NCBI GenBank assembly: GCA_964490895.1
Contig: CAZBEI010000062.1
Location: 1-22,810 of the forward strand
Length of the DNA: 22,810 bases
Direction of reading: 5' to 3'
From: JACRAO01 sp964490895
GTDB lineage: Bacteria > Bdellovibrionota > UBA1018
Of the stretch, positions 1 through 8,129 are shown one piece after another; the stretch's first letter is position 1, and every line of letters begins with the position of its first letter. Position numbers and translations under genes: made by a program. The notes beneath the pieces were generated by a model that saw only the letters and a program-made list of their open reading frames with translations, had not been told where the DNA came from and did no database searches.

Positions 1-125
1 CGATCAAGGGTGCGGCCCACACGATCATCATTAAGACAATTTGAGAGTTTGGCCTCTATCAGCATCCTATCTTTTGCCCATGCACCCATCTTATAGAGGG
101 GAAATCTTTCTAAGATGACATTCAT
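1..125 (-). mobile_element. 5' fragment of an IS1634-type (DUF4277) transposase gene, running off the left edge
   Basis: Reading the minus strand gives an open frame from an ATG at 125-123 to the window edge. It contains PLYKMGAWAKDR followed by LNDDRVGRTLDR. This pairing, a 'PLY..WA' block and then 'NDDR.GR.LD', is the hallmark of the N-terminal domain of IS1634/DUF4277 transposases. The frame is closed just upstream by TAG (155-153) and TGA (158-156), so the usual 40-60 residues ahead of the PLY block are missing in this frame. They may survive, shifted, in the neighbouring frame that reads HLLAVVNPGLIEG. The copy is therefore probably frameshifted or truncated at its 5' end, but the rest lies outside the window. 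The motif match is from memory of the family. Confidence 0.55.
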
Positions 126-310
126 AAGGGTGATGAGGAGGAAACTACCCCTCTATCAGACCTGGATTAACAACCGCCAAGAGATGGCAGTGTTTGTAAA
201 TCAAGTGCTTGAATTCTGTGAGAAAATTGCCTCAACTCTACCTCAAATAAATAAAGAGGGAAATTCGAAAAAACGCGCGTCAGCAAAGCGCGGAAAGTGA
301 GTATCATTTT

Positions 311-529
311 TTGCTACAGTGTAAATTTAGTCTTTTAAAAGAAGCTCTATTAGCAACATTTGAAGCAAGGGGAGATAAATTACCTCCTAATATTTCTTTG
401 ACTATTTCTAAAATAAAACATCAGTTACTAAAAAGAGGTTGGGAAAATGCAACAGCAGGCATTCAAGAAAAGTTGGATTTTAATATTGCTTTTGATCAAA
501 TCATCACATCTTGCAAAGGTTTAGACTAA
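311..529 (+). CDS. Small hypothetical protein
   Basis: This is a 72-residue frame starting at TTG, in a frame that is open from 251. The product is predicted to be mostly helical, with alternating charged and hydrophobic stretches (KFSLLKEALLATFEARG, then ISKIKHQLLKRGW), and has no signal peptide or membrane segment. I recognise no family. No convincing ribosome-binding site precedes the TTG. The open frame extends upstream without an ATG, so this may be the tail of a gene whose start was lost next to the transposase remnant. It sits between IS debris and the arsenate reductase gene and may not be expressed. Bases 530-727 downstream hold no gene that I can support. Confidence 0.3.
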   Translation: MLQCKFSLLKEALLATFEARGDKLPPNISLTISKIKHQLLKRGWENATAGIQEKLDFNIAFDQIITSCKGLD

Positions 530-727
530 AATTTACTGACATCATTACCCATTCCGCCCATTTGGGTGAACGCGCGGTTTTGAATGCTGACCATTTTTGC
601 AGATTTGAGATGGACAAAAGAGGCTAACGCCGAGGTGAGTGGAATAGGGCTTTGGTGAGCCCGATACTGTGGGTGCTCATTCAAAAAACAGGAATAAAGA
701 CGCTAAAAGTCACTATTAAAGAGAATT

Positions 728-1132
728 TTACTTCCCAAATGCTTCGAGCCGTTTTTGAATGCAGTCTCTGATTTTTCTAAATGAACGAAGACGGTCTTCC
801 TCGGTGGTGCCACTTGACCCAGGATCAGGAAAGGGCCAATGCAATTTCTTAGCCTTTGAAATCAAAATAGGACAAACTTCTTCGGCACATAATGTGATCA
901 CATAATCTAAGTTTGTAAGAAAACCAGAATCCAAGTCCTCTACAGACTTTGAATAATGATCTAAAATATCAATCCCGATTTCTTTTAGAACCAGAATTGC
1001 TAGTGGATTGATTTTTGAAGGATGAGATCCTGCACTTTTAACCTCTGCCCTTGCACCAAAATAATGCTTAGCCAATCCTTCTGCAAGTTGGCTTCTCGCA
1101 GAGTTTGCAACACACATAAATAACAATTTCAT
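728..1132 (-). CDS. arsC: Arsenate reductase, low-molecular-weight phosphatase fold (thioredoxin-type ArsC)
   Basis: The product would reduce arsenate to arsenite in the cytoplasm so that it can be exported. In residue numbers from the longer frame (GTG at 1138), the P-loop CVANSARSQ begins at Cys9. The resolving cysteines are Cys84 and Cys89 (TLCAEEVC), and the general-acid Asp105 sits in FPDPG. This three-cysteine layout is that of the thioredoxin-coupled family rather than the glutaredoxin family, and the length (about 134 residues) is normal. I place the start at the ATG at 1132: GGGG at 1141-1138 sits five bases upstream, whereas the GTG at 1138 lies inside that site. No arsR or arsenite pump gene is adjacent, so it stands alone here. 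A plain protein-tyrosine phosphatase is the alternative, but the Cys84/Cys89 pair argues for arsenate reductase. Confidence 0.85.
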   Translation of the reverse strand: MKLLFMCVANSARSQLAEGLAKHYFGARAEVKSAGSHPSKINPLAILVLKEIGIDILDHYSKSVEDLDSGFLTNLDYVITLCAEEVCPILISKAKKLHWPFPDPGSSGTTEEDRLRSFRKIRDCIQKRLEAFGK

Positions 1133-1240
1133 CAGCACCCCTTTCGAAGTGTTTAAGGATTCCTAACAGATAAAATTATTGCCTCCAACGAAGTTAACAT
1201 AAATTTGAAAAAAATAGAACTACATGCTAATTCTGTGGAT

Positions 1241-1432
1241 ATGGTGAAAATAGAAATGAGATATTTTACTGTGATTGCTTTAATGGGAATAGTGTTAACA
1301 AATACAAACATTTCTCAAGCTGACGGGAACGTAGTTAGAAAAGTAGAAAGAAATTTTGGACCTGCAAAATATGAATCGTGTGCAGAAAATTTTAAAAGAT
1401 ATACGGTTGGTATTTTGTATGGATGTGTCTAA
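1241..1432 (+). CDS. Small secreted protein, function unknown
   Basis: The predicted product has about 63 residues. It opens with a signal-peptide-like stretch (a basic start, then YFTVIALMGIVLT) and a likely cleavage after SQA. The mature part is a short basic chain with two cysteines near its end (SCAENFK and YGCV), which could form a disulfide in the periplasm. I prefer the ATG at 1241. An in-frame ATG at 1256 would also keep the signal peptide, and a TTG at 1205 would add an unneeded N-terminal extension. A short hairpin with a T-rich tail follows at about 1455-1480. I recognise no family. Confidence 0.45.
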   Translation: MVKIEMRYFTVIALMGIVLTNTNISQADGNVVRKVERNFGPAKYESCAENFKRYTVGILYGCV

Positions 1433-1453
1433 AGTTTTATCGTACTGCGACTA

Positions 1454-1480
1454 CTCCGCTGTGGAGTTATTTTATTACAT
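1454..1480 (+). terminator. Possible hairpin terminator after the small secreted-protein gene
   Basis: The stem ACTCC / GGAGT closes a GCTGT loop and is followed by the T-rich TATTTTATT. It lies just after the stop codon at 1432. The stem is only five base pairs, so termination would be weak. A related hairpin occurs at about 2855-2880. Confidence 0.35.
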
Positions 1481-1581
1481 GATATCAACAGCTTAACAGA
1501 ATAATAACTCCAAAATTCCAAGATTATCCTTTAACTTGTAAGCTTTTTAAGGCAATCTCTAAACTCATTTGGAGAACTTCT

Positions 1582-2451
1582 ATGTATAAAAAATGCAACC
1601 TCATATTTATTTTACTTTTATTTGAGTCAACTCTTTTTGCAGCGCATTTCTATGTCGAAAGCACAACGGGGCCTGGAATTCCAGAAAGTGACTTACTCAC
1701 GACTACTGAACTCATCCGTGTCGCTGTACAAGAAAAAAATAAAAATCAGCTGACTGAAGAGAGGACAAAAGCTGACTTTGTGTTAAAATCTAAATTATTA
1801 AAACTAGGCACCTCCTATATTTTAACGTTAGAAAAATTTAAGGGCAACGAAGTCATTGACTCTGGACAACTCAAAGCTGCTCATATCGACGAACTAGATA
1901 AAGTCTCCTTAAGACTCACCCGCTCAGTTCTTGAAAAACAAAAACCCACTCAAGAGGTTCGAGTTGGAGAAGTAACTGAAGCAGAAGTCCATGAAGGCAC
2001 TGAAAGGAAACAAGCTATTAAGGGTTACTATTTTGGATTTGGCCCGGCTTCGTTGGGAAATTTAAACTCTTCTGGAATTGGATATGACTTTTCTGGGGCT
2101 TATGCATGGGACATCAACCCTGTTTTACTAAAAATTTTTATTGACTGGGGAATTAAAGAAAACGCCAACTTTTTTAATATTGGACTAGGAGGTCAATATT
2201 TTTTGACAGATCGAGATATTGCTCCCTTTATTTCGAGTGATTTCGGATTTGGGACCTCTAAAACTCAGGCCGATAGCCTTTTTAAGGGCGAAACTGCCGG
2301 TGGATTTTGTTTAGGGGTGGGTGGAGGAGTTCAGTTTTTAAGAACCGCTTCTGTCCATATAGAACTAGGTGCAAGGCTCGCTATCCTATTATCTAAAAAT
2401 GCAATCGGAAACCCTACGTTACTTGGACTAAAGTTAGGTTTTTATTTTTAG
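1582..2451 (+). CDS. Predicted outer-membrane beta-barrel protein with a periplasmic N-terminal domain
   Basis: This is a 289-residue protein with a signal peptide (KK near the start, then IFILLLFESTLFAA). Residues about 25-115 look like a small soluble alpha/beta domain with alternating hydrophobic positions (FVLKSKLLKLGTSYILTLEKFKG). An acidic linker follows. From about residue 147 onward there are repeated glycine/aromatic beta-strands (YYFGFGPAS, FSGAYAWDI, FFNIGLGGQYF, LGVGGGVQF). The chain ends GLKLGFYF, with the terminal aromatic residue typical of BAM-assembled barrels. GGAG lies seven bases before the ATG. The plan of signal peptide, soluble domain and barrel resembles the larger protein at 14528-16051, though sequence similarity between them is weak by eye. 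The function is unknown. Confidence 0.7.
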   Translation: MYKKCNLIFILLLFESTLFAAHFYVESTTGPGIPESDLLTTTELIRVAVQEKNKNQLTEERTKADFVLKSKLLKLGTSYILTLEKFKGNEVIDSGQLKAAHIDELDKVSLRLTRSVLEKQKPTQEVRVGEVTEAEVHEGTERKQAIKGYYFGFGPASLGNLNSSGIGYDFSGAYAWDINPVLLKIFIDWGIKENANFFNIGLGGQYFLTDRDIAPFISSDFGFGTSKTQADSLFKGETAGGFCLGVGGGVQFLRTASVHIELGARLAILLSKNAIGNPTLLGLKLGFYF

Positions 2452-2539
2452 CCTTATTCAGTAAACTCTGTCGATTTTTTGGACATCATCATACTCCACC
2501 GTACAGCGAAACATTTATCTAGATTTTACCCATAATTTC

Positions 2540-2598
2540 ACCCATAAATACCCATTAAGAGCCATATTTATAGACTTTATGGGTATTTTTTATGGGTA
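2540..2598. repeat. Cluster of ACCCAT / ATGGGT repeats in front of the broken Fic gene
   Basis: ACCCATAAATACCCAT (2540-2555) is mirrored by ATGGGTATTTTTTATGGGT (2579-2597). AAATACCCAT (2546-2555) and ATGGGTATTT (2579-2588) are perfect 10-bp arms about 23 bases apart. A further ACCCATAA lies at 2528-2535. The cluster ends against the ATG of the Fic remnant at 2600, which is where an autoregulatory operator or leader hairpin would sit. Confidence 0.6.
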
Positions 2599-2599
2599 T

Positions 2600-2795
2600 A
2601 TGAGAGCCCCCAAAATAGACCAACTCACCAAAAATATCGTGAACTTTATTGGCGAACTTGATGAGTTCAAAGGCCGTTGCCGCCACAGGTGCCAACCGCA
2701 ATACTCTCAAAGTTCATTTTAGGAACTTGGTGGCCAACAGGCACCTTAAAAAAGAAGGCGTGGGACGCGGCATGAGGTATCGGATGCGGTCTTAA
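2600..2795 (+). pseudogene. Fic-family gene remnant with an internal deletion
   Basis: Two coding fragments lie next to each other in different frames. From the ATG at 2600, the frame reads residues ending in IVNFIGELDEFKG, typical of the N-terminal helix of Fic/DUF4172-type proteins; it then drifts and stops at 2720-2722. From about 2673, another frame reads TGANRNTLKVHFRNLV and then GVGRGMRYRM, ending at TAA 2793-2795. This is a winged-helix end of the 'NTL..H...LV..G.GRG..YR' type that closes many Fic proteins. The central catalytic Fic domain (HPFxxGNGR) and roughly 250 residues are absent. The simplest reading is deletion of the middle of the gene, with the two ends joined near 2670. Confidence 0.6.
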
Positions 2796-2854
2796 TCAGC
2801 TCTGCCTACTTATAAATTGTAACCCTACTTTGCTTGTACTTCTGGAAAAAATGC

Positions 2855-2880
2855 TCTCGCCACCCCACAGCGGAGTGGTT
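2855..2880 (+). repeat. Hairpin with T-rich tail, related to the one at about 1455
   Basis: CCACCCC-ACAGC-GGAGTGG forms a stem with one mismatch, followed by TTTTAATTT. The loop ACAGC is the reverse complement of the loop GCTGT in the earlier hairpin. The 30 or so bases after each hairpin also match imperfectly, sharing ATATCAA, AG and TTAA at the same spacing. It lies between the Fic remnant and the pseudouridine synthase gene. Confidence 0.35.
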
Positions 2881-2940
2881 TTAATTTGTAATATCAATAG
2901 GTTAAAAAACCAGCCTGAGCTGTGTTACACACTGTAAAAG

Positions 2941-3855
2941 ATGGCCTTAAAAAAAATAAGCTTTGTGGTAGATCTCTCCTTAGTTGGAAAAAGACTCGAC
3001 CAATGCCTTTTTGATTTATTTGCCAAGCGAGAATCTCTCTCAAAATCTCAGATCAGGAAACTCATTGTCTGTGGAGCCGTTTACCTCAATCAAAAGCGAG
3101 TGAGAATTGCTTCTAAAACATTGCACAAAGGAGCTCGAATCGATGTTTTTTTAGATTTAGAAAAACTACAAAAATCTATTCATGATTTTTTATTCCAGAT
3201 GACCGAGAAGAATATCTTATACGAAGACAAAGACTTGATTGTTGTCAATAAGCCTCCTGGGTTGCCCACTCAACCAACTCTGGATGAAGCTCGAAATAAT
3301 TTGTTTGAATCTGTGAAAAAATTTTTACAAAAAAGAGAGGGCGCCGCTGTGGTGTATTTAGGTCTCCACCATAGATTAGACCGAGACACGTCAGGAGTCC
3401 TTTTATTTACTAAAACAAAAAATGCAAATAAATGGGTTTCTGAGTTGTTTTCGAAGCACGAGATACAAAAAACATACCTTGCTATTACTTCGAGGCCAAC
3501 CCAGTTGCCTCCGAATCATTGGGTCATCAAAAATTACTTAAAAGAGACAAAGCTTACCAGCAAAATAAAAAAAATGGCCTCTATAAAATCAGGTGGATTA
3601 TTTGCAGAAACTCACTTTACCATAAAAAAAGTACTACCTCAGGAACTGTGGATCGAAGCTAAACCCAAAACCGGAAGGATGCACCAGATTCGAGTCCACT
3701 TAGCAGAGCAGGGTCTTCCTATTTATGGAGACACTTTGTATGGTGGTGCTCCCGCAAAGCGCTCAATGCTCCATGCACAAAGCTTGCGATTTTTTCACAC
3801 GAGCCTACAAAAAGAAGTTTTTATTGAGAGCCCCTTGCCTGAGGGTTTTAGCTAA
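2941..3855 (+). CDS. RluA-family RNA pseudouridine synthase
   Basis: This 304-residue enzyme would convert specific uridines in rRNA (or tRNA) to pseudouridine in the cytoplasm. Residues about 15-75 form an S4-type RNA-binding domain (GKRLDQCLFDLF, then SQIRKLIVCGAVYLN). The catalytic domain follows, with the family signature HRLDRDTSG at 144-152. Asp147 is the catalytic aspartate. Further family blocks are LIVVNKPPGLPTQP at 99-112 and the late TGRMHQIRVHLA motif. The S4 domain and length place it with the RluC/RluD group rather than with the short RluA, but the target uridine cannot be told from sequence. The ATG has only a weak upstream AAAAG. Its 3' end overlaps the convergent BKACE gene by eight bases. 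Confidence 0.9.
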   Translation: MALKKISFVVDLSLVGKRLDQCLFDLFAKRESLSKSQIRKLIVCGAVYLNQKRVRIASKTLHKGARIDVFLDLEKLQKSIHDFLFQMTEKNILYEDKDLIVVNKPPGLPTQPTLDEARNNLFESVKKFLQKREGAAVVYLGLHHRLDRDTSGVLLFTKTKNANKWVSELFSKHEIQKTYLAITSRPTQLPPNHWVIKNYLKETKLTSKIKKMASIKSGGLFAETHFTIKKVLPQELWIEAKPKTGRMHQIRVHLAEQGLPIYGDTLYGGAPAKRSMLHAQSLRFFHTSLQKEVFIESPLPEGFS

Positions 3856-4666
3856 CCAATCCCAAAATCTTCCGTGCTACCCCAGGTGTTGCCACTTCGC
3901 GCCCCACCTCGTGAGCCATTCTTACCACTCGCGCTACAAGCTGGGCATTGGACTCTGCCAAGACTCCCTTTGAGTAATAAATATTATCTTCGAACCCCAC
4001 TCGAACATGGCCACCTAATAAAAGTGCATGCAAGGCCAAAGGCAACTCAAATCTCCCAATGCCTGCCACAGCCCAATGAGCGCGTGCGGGCAAAAGAGAA
4101 ACCAGATGCATGAGATTTTTGAGATCTCCTGACATCCCCCCAGGTACTCCTAAAACAAACTGAAAGTGGAGAGGTTCTTTTAAAATCCCTTTTTTTAATA
4201 ATCGAAATGCGCTCTCTAGCATTCCGGCCTCGTACACTTCGAGCTCTGGAGTAATCCCATTGGCATAAATTCTCTCGGCCAAAGCCGCAATGTCTTTAGG
4301 ATGGTTATAAAAAACATCTTCTCCAAAATTCATTGTCCCTAAATTTAAAGACGCCATCTCTGGTTTCAGCTCAAGAGGTTTGGCTCGATTTTCAATAGAC
4401 TCGCCAATCGCACCTCCTGTTGAAATCTGAATGATCACTCCTGGAGCTTTTTTCCTAATAGCGGTAATCGCTTCTCGAAATCGCTCAAGGCGTTGAGAGG
4501 GTGCGCCATCATCTTCTCTCACATGGAGATGGATAATAGAGGCTCCAGCCGCAACTGCAGCACGAGCCGCATCCGCCTGCTCCTCTGGAGTAATGGGCAA
4601 ATGAGGCTGATCTTTTTGAGCTGTCTCTGCTCCTGTCATTGCACAAGTCAAAATAACTGGGTCCAT
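3848..4666 (-). CDS. BKACE-family (DUF849) beta-keto acid cleavage enzyme
   Basis: This 272-residue TIM-barrel enzyme is related to 3-keto-5-aminohexanoate cleavage protein (Kce). Family members condense a beta-keto acid with acetyl-CoA and split it, using zinc. The visible zinc-site residues match the family: His46 and His48 in HLHVRED and Glu226 in VGFEDNIYY. Glu14 in the opening TCAMTGAET and the glycine-rich VLGVPGGMSG block also match. The substrate is not readable from the sequence, since BKACE enzymes act on many beta-keto acids, and no other lysine-fermentation genes are present. It is the last gene of the minus-strand transporter operon, three bases after the lipoprotein gene, and its end overlaps the pseudouridine synthase gene tail to tail. 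Confidence 0.85.
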   Translation of the reverse strand: MDPVILTCAMTGAETAQKDQPHLPITPEEQADAARAAVAAGASIIHLHVREDDGAPSQRLERFREAITAIRKKAPGVIIQISTGGAIGESIENRAKPLELKPEMASLNLGTMNFGEDVFYNHPKDIAALAERIYANGITPELEVYEAGMLESAFRLLKKGILKEPLHFQFVLGVPGGMSGDLKNLMHLVSLLPARAHWAVAGIGRFELPLALHALLLGGHVRVGFEDNIYYSKGVLAESNAQLVARVVRMAHEVGREVATPGVARKILGLVS

Positions 4667-4669
4667 GTT

Positions 4670-5434
4670 TTACTCCCGATTGAGTTCGTTTAATAATCGA
4701 TGAACTCTATTTAAAACTTCCCAACGCAGTCGATCTACTGAAACTCGAAGGGCCCATGCGTGGTGAAATTCTATGTCTGCTTTATTCCTTAGCTCTAATC
4801 CAAAACTTACATCTCGTCTAGATAATTGAATGGCAAAACGACCATACCAAGTAGCAAGTGACTCCCTGTCTTTTTCTTTTTCAGAAATGATTTTGAGTGC
4901 CTCATCTCCCAAAACACGTTTTAACGTAAAAATAGAAGCTCTTAAAAAAATCCGATACCCCACATGAGCTGAACTTATTTTTTTTCCCATGTCGCTCACA
5001 CTCGAAGACGCAAAGGAAGTCCCAAGCTCAAGAGGTTTTTGCAAAGGAAGCGCAGATTTTGCATTAAACAAAGCAGGCTCTTTTAATTCCTTTTCTAAAC
5101 TATAAAGTTCTTCTGAGAAGCTTTTCAGTGCTAACGCTTTCGCGCCGGGATGGGTATTCTCTAAATGGCGATAGCGAGCAGAGTGCACAAAGCCATTATA
5201 AATTCCCTCCAGTGAGGCTCCCTGCTCTAAAGCATTTTGATAAGCTAAAAACTCTTGAACATCTTGAGGTGGCTTTTGGTAAACTACAAAATACATCTCC
5301 CTCAAAAGCTCTGCCTGAGCCTGGTGCTCGTTGATAGAAACTTTTGGGGTTGCTTTCTCTTTTTTGAACCACTGACAACCCGTAAGAGAATTCAAAATTA
5401 AGGCGCTATAAACTAAAGCTGAGCCGAGTCCCAA
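4670..5434 (-). CDS. Predicted lipoprotein, function unknown
   Basis: This is a 254-residue protein with an N-terminal hydrophobic stretch and the lipobox LTGC (Cys20), so it should be lipidated. The mature part is largely helical and charged (REMYFVVYQKPPQDVQEFLAYQNALEQG, split here by short turns), and I recognise no family. The start is TTG at 5434, which lies inside the 3' end of the barrel gene (overlap 29 bases). An AGGAG lies nine bases upstream of this TTG, within the coding sequence of the barrel gene, which supports translational coupling. No ATG lies between the TTG and the lipobox. Its position between an outer-membrane barrel gene and an enzyme gene suggests an envelope accessory role, which is inference only. 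Confidence 0.7.
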   Translation of the reverse strand: MGLGSALVYSALILNSLTGCQWFKKEKATPKVSINEHQAQAELLREMYFVVYQKPPQDVQEFLAYQNALEQGASLEGIYNGFVHSARYRHLENTHPGAKALALKSFSEELYSLEKELKEPALFNAKSALPLQKPLELGTSFASSSVSDMGKKISSAHVGYRIFLRASIFTLKRVLGDEALKIISEKEKDRESLATWYGRFAIQLSRRDVSFGLELRNKADIEFHHAWALRVSVDRLRWEVLNRVHRLLNELNRE

Positions 5435-6158
5435 TAGAATAAACTCCTACAAAGGAATAGTCGAACTCCCCCGTAAAATTTAGAAAGATCAATTTTAGAG
5501 GCAATCCAACATAGGCATGAAGGGCCGTCTTTGATCTTTTTTCAGAAATATTAACAGGCAAACCCGTAGTAATATCTAACTGCCCCGAAGCAAACTGCAC
5601 ACCCAGGCCTGCATAGGGGTCTATCACCACTAACTTTTTAGAAACCAAGACGTCTATTTTAAAACATTTGGTGTTAATAAAACTTGAAAGTTTCGTGATA
5701 TTATAACTTGCCCTGGCAGCCAGAGCAGGAAGGGCTGGATTTCCCTTAATAATGGCGTATTTGACATCAAACCCCAGAACTTTGACCAAGTTAGGATCTA
5801 ACGGTAAAAACGAAAATCCCAAATCAATTCCAAAAGGAAAGCCCTTATGAATAGTCACCCTTGGAATTGGCAAAAGAGCAGGGATACTTGAACCTACCCC
5901 CGCTAAAACAAGTGCGCTCTTAAAATCATCTGGCACTTTGATTAAAGTAACATCTATTCCAATATCTAAACCAATCGCAATCCCTAGCGGCGCTGCAGAC
6001 ATCATTGGGTGATAATCTCCAGCAATGGCCACTGTTTTTACCAAAGACTCCACCGCACTATCTGTCAGGTTCTTAAGATCTCCTGGAGTAAAACTTGGAA
6101 CAACGCCCGCTTCGCCCCAAAAACTTACAAAAAAAAGCAATACGCTTATTTTCTTCAT
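5406..6158 (-). CDS. Predicted outer-membrane beta-barrel protein in the nucleoside transporter operon
   Basis: This is a protein of about 250 residues with a signal peptide (MKKISVLLFFVSFWGEAG). Amphipathic strands run through its whole length (LGIAIGLDIGIDVTLIKV, FGIDLGFSFLPL, ARASYNITKL, YAGLGVQF, LKLIFLNFTGEFDYSF), and it ends SIGTRLSFSL. A terminal residue after alternating hydrophobics is as expected for a barrel, though it ends in Leu rather than Phe. An upstream ATG at 6167 touches the GGGGG site with no spacing. The ATG at 6158 lies about nine bases after it and is the better start. It begins about 35 bases after the second permease and overlaps the lipoprotein gene downstream. It may be the outer-membrane entry point for the ABC system, which is inferred from the operon alone. 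Confidence 0.7.
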   Translation of the reverse strand: MKKISVLLFFVSFWGEAGVVPSFTPGDLKNLTDSAVESLVKTVAIAGDYHPMMSAAPLGIAIGLDIGIDVTLIKVPDDFKSALVLAGVGSSIPALLPIPRVTIHKGFPFGIDLGFSFLPLDPNLVKVLGFDVKYAIIKGNPALPALAARASYNITKLSSFINTKCFKIDVLVSKKLVVIDPYAGLGVQFASGQLDITTGLPVNISEKRSKTALHAYVGLPLKLIFLNFTGEFDYSFVGVYSIGTRLSFSL

Positions 6159-6192
6159 ATAGAACATCCCCCGGTTTAATCAAAAACATAGC

Positions 6193-7085
6193 TTAGGATT
6201 CTACAAACGGCAAGCCAAGGCTTTTGGGGGGACGAGATTTTCCTACAAATCCAGCTAAAACTAAAACAGTCATCACGTAAGGAAAAATCTGAATCAACTG
6301 AACTGGAGCTGCTTGATCTCCCCACAAAACCACCCCTTGAAGTCGTATTTGAAATGCATCCACAAATCCAAAGAGTAAACAGGCAAAAGCCGTTGGAATA
6401 GGCTTCCATTTTCCAAACACAAGGGCTGCAAGTGCCATAAATCCTCTCCCAGCTGTCATGTTTCGAGAGTAAGAGGAAGACAAAAAAATCGCGAGAGTGG
6501 CTCCACCCAATCCTGCTAAAAACCCACTCATGGCTACCGCTCCATAGCGCACACGTAAAACGGAAATCCCAGAGGAGTGCAGTGCGTGAGGGTGCTCCCC
6601 TGCAAAATCAGTCCAGAGTCCAGACCTTGTCTTTGTCAGCCAAAAATGAGAGAAAATCACGGCGAGAAATGCCATGAGAGTCGGTTCGAAGTGAAATCTC
6701 TCATCCATAGGAATGGCAGGAGTAGAGCCTGTCGAATCAAAAATCATTTTGGAAACTAGCGGAACCAACCCAAAAGAGAGCATATTCATGGCCGCTCCAG
6801 CGACAATTTGATTGGCCCGCATGGAAATGACAAAAAAACCATAGACTAAAACAAATAAACTGGCTGCCAATCCTCCCGCTAAAAACCCAAGGTAAGGGGA
6901 GTGAGTAGAATAAGTCACGCCTGCACTCACAAAGGCCCCAATCAACATCAAGCCTTCTAATGCAATATTAATGACCCCCGAGCGTTCGCTAAAAAAACCT
7001 CCTAGCGCAGCAAAAATCAAGGGTGTTGAAACACGCAAGGTAGAACCTAAAAGCTGTAAAAAAGTGTTTTCTAGATCACTCAAGC

Positions 7086-7089
<4 letters not shown>
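6193..7089 (-). CDS. ABC transporter permease, nucleoside type (second permease)
   Basis: This inner-membrane permease of about 298 residues belongs to the branched-chain/ribose superfamily (BPD_transp_2). It matches the shorter permease of BMP-linked nucleoside importers (YufQ/NupQ, PnrD type). Key blocks are FAALGGFFSERSGVINIALEG near the N-terminus, followed by repeated hydrophobic helices, then VRYGAVAMSGFLAGLGGA and the MALAALVFGKWKP segment. About eight to ten membrane segments are expected. The open frame extends up to an ATG at 7125, but I place the start at TTG 7089. It overlaps the TGA of the first permease gene as TTGA, with GGAGGG four bases upstream, the classic sign of coupled translation. 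Confidence 0.85.

Positions 7090-8125
<1,036 letters not shown>

Positions 8126-8129
<4 letters not shown>

Noticed and set aside
115..300. Plus-strand 61-codon frame
   Set aside because: It lies antisense to the transposase fragment, whose motifs are specific; the plus-strand product has no recognisable feature and no clear ribosome-binding site.
542..640. Possible IS end downstream of the small hypothetical gene
   Set aside because: The stretch looked more GC-rich than its surroundings, but I found no terminal inverted repeats, target duplication or transposase frame to support it.
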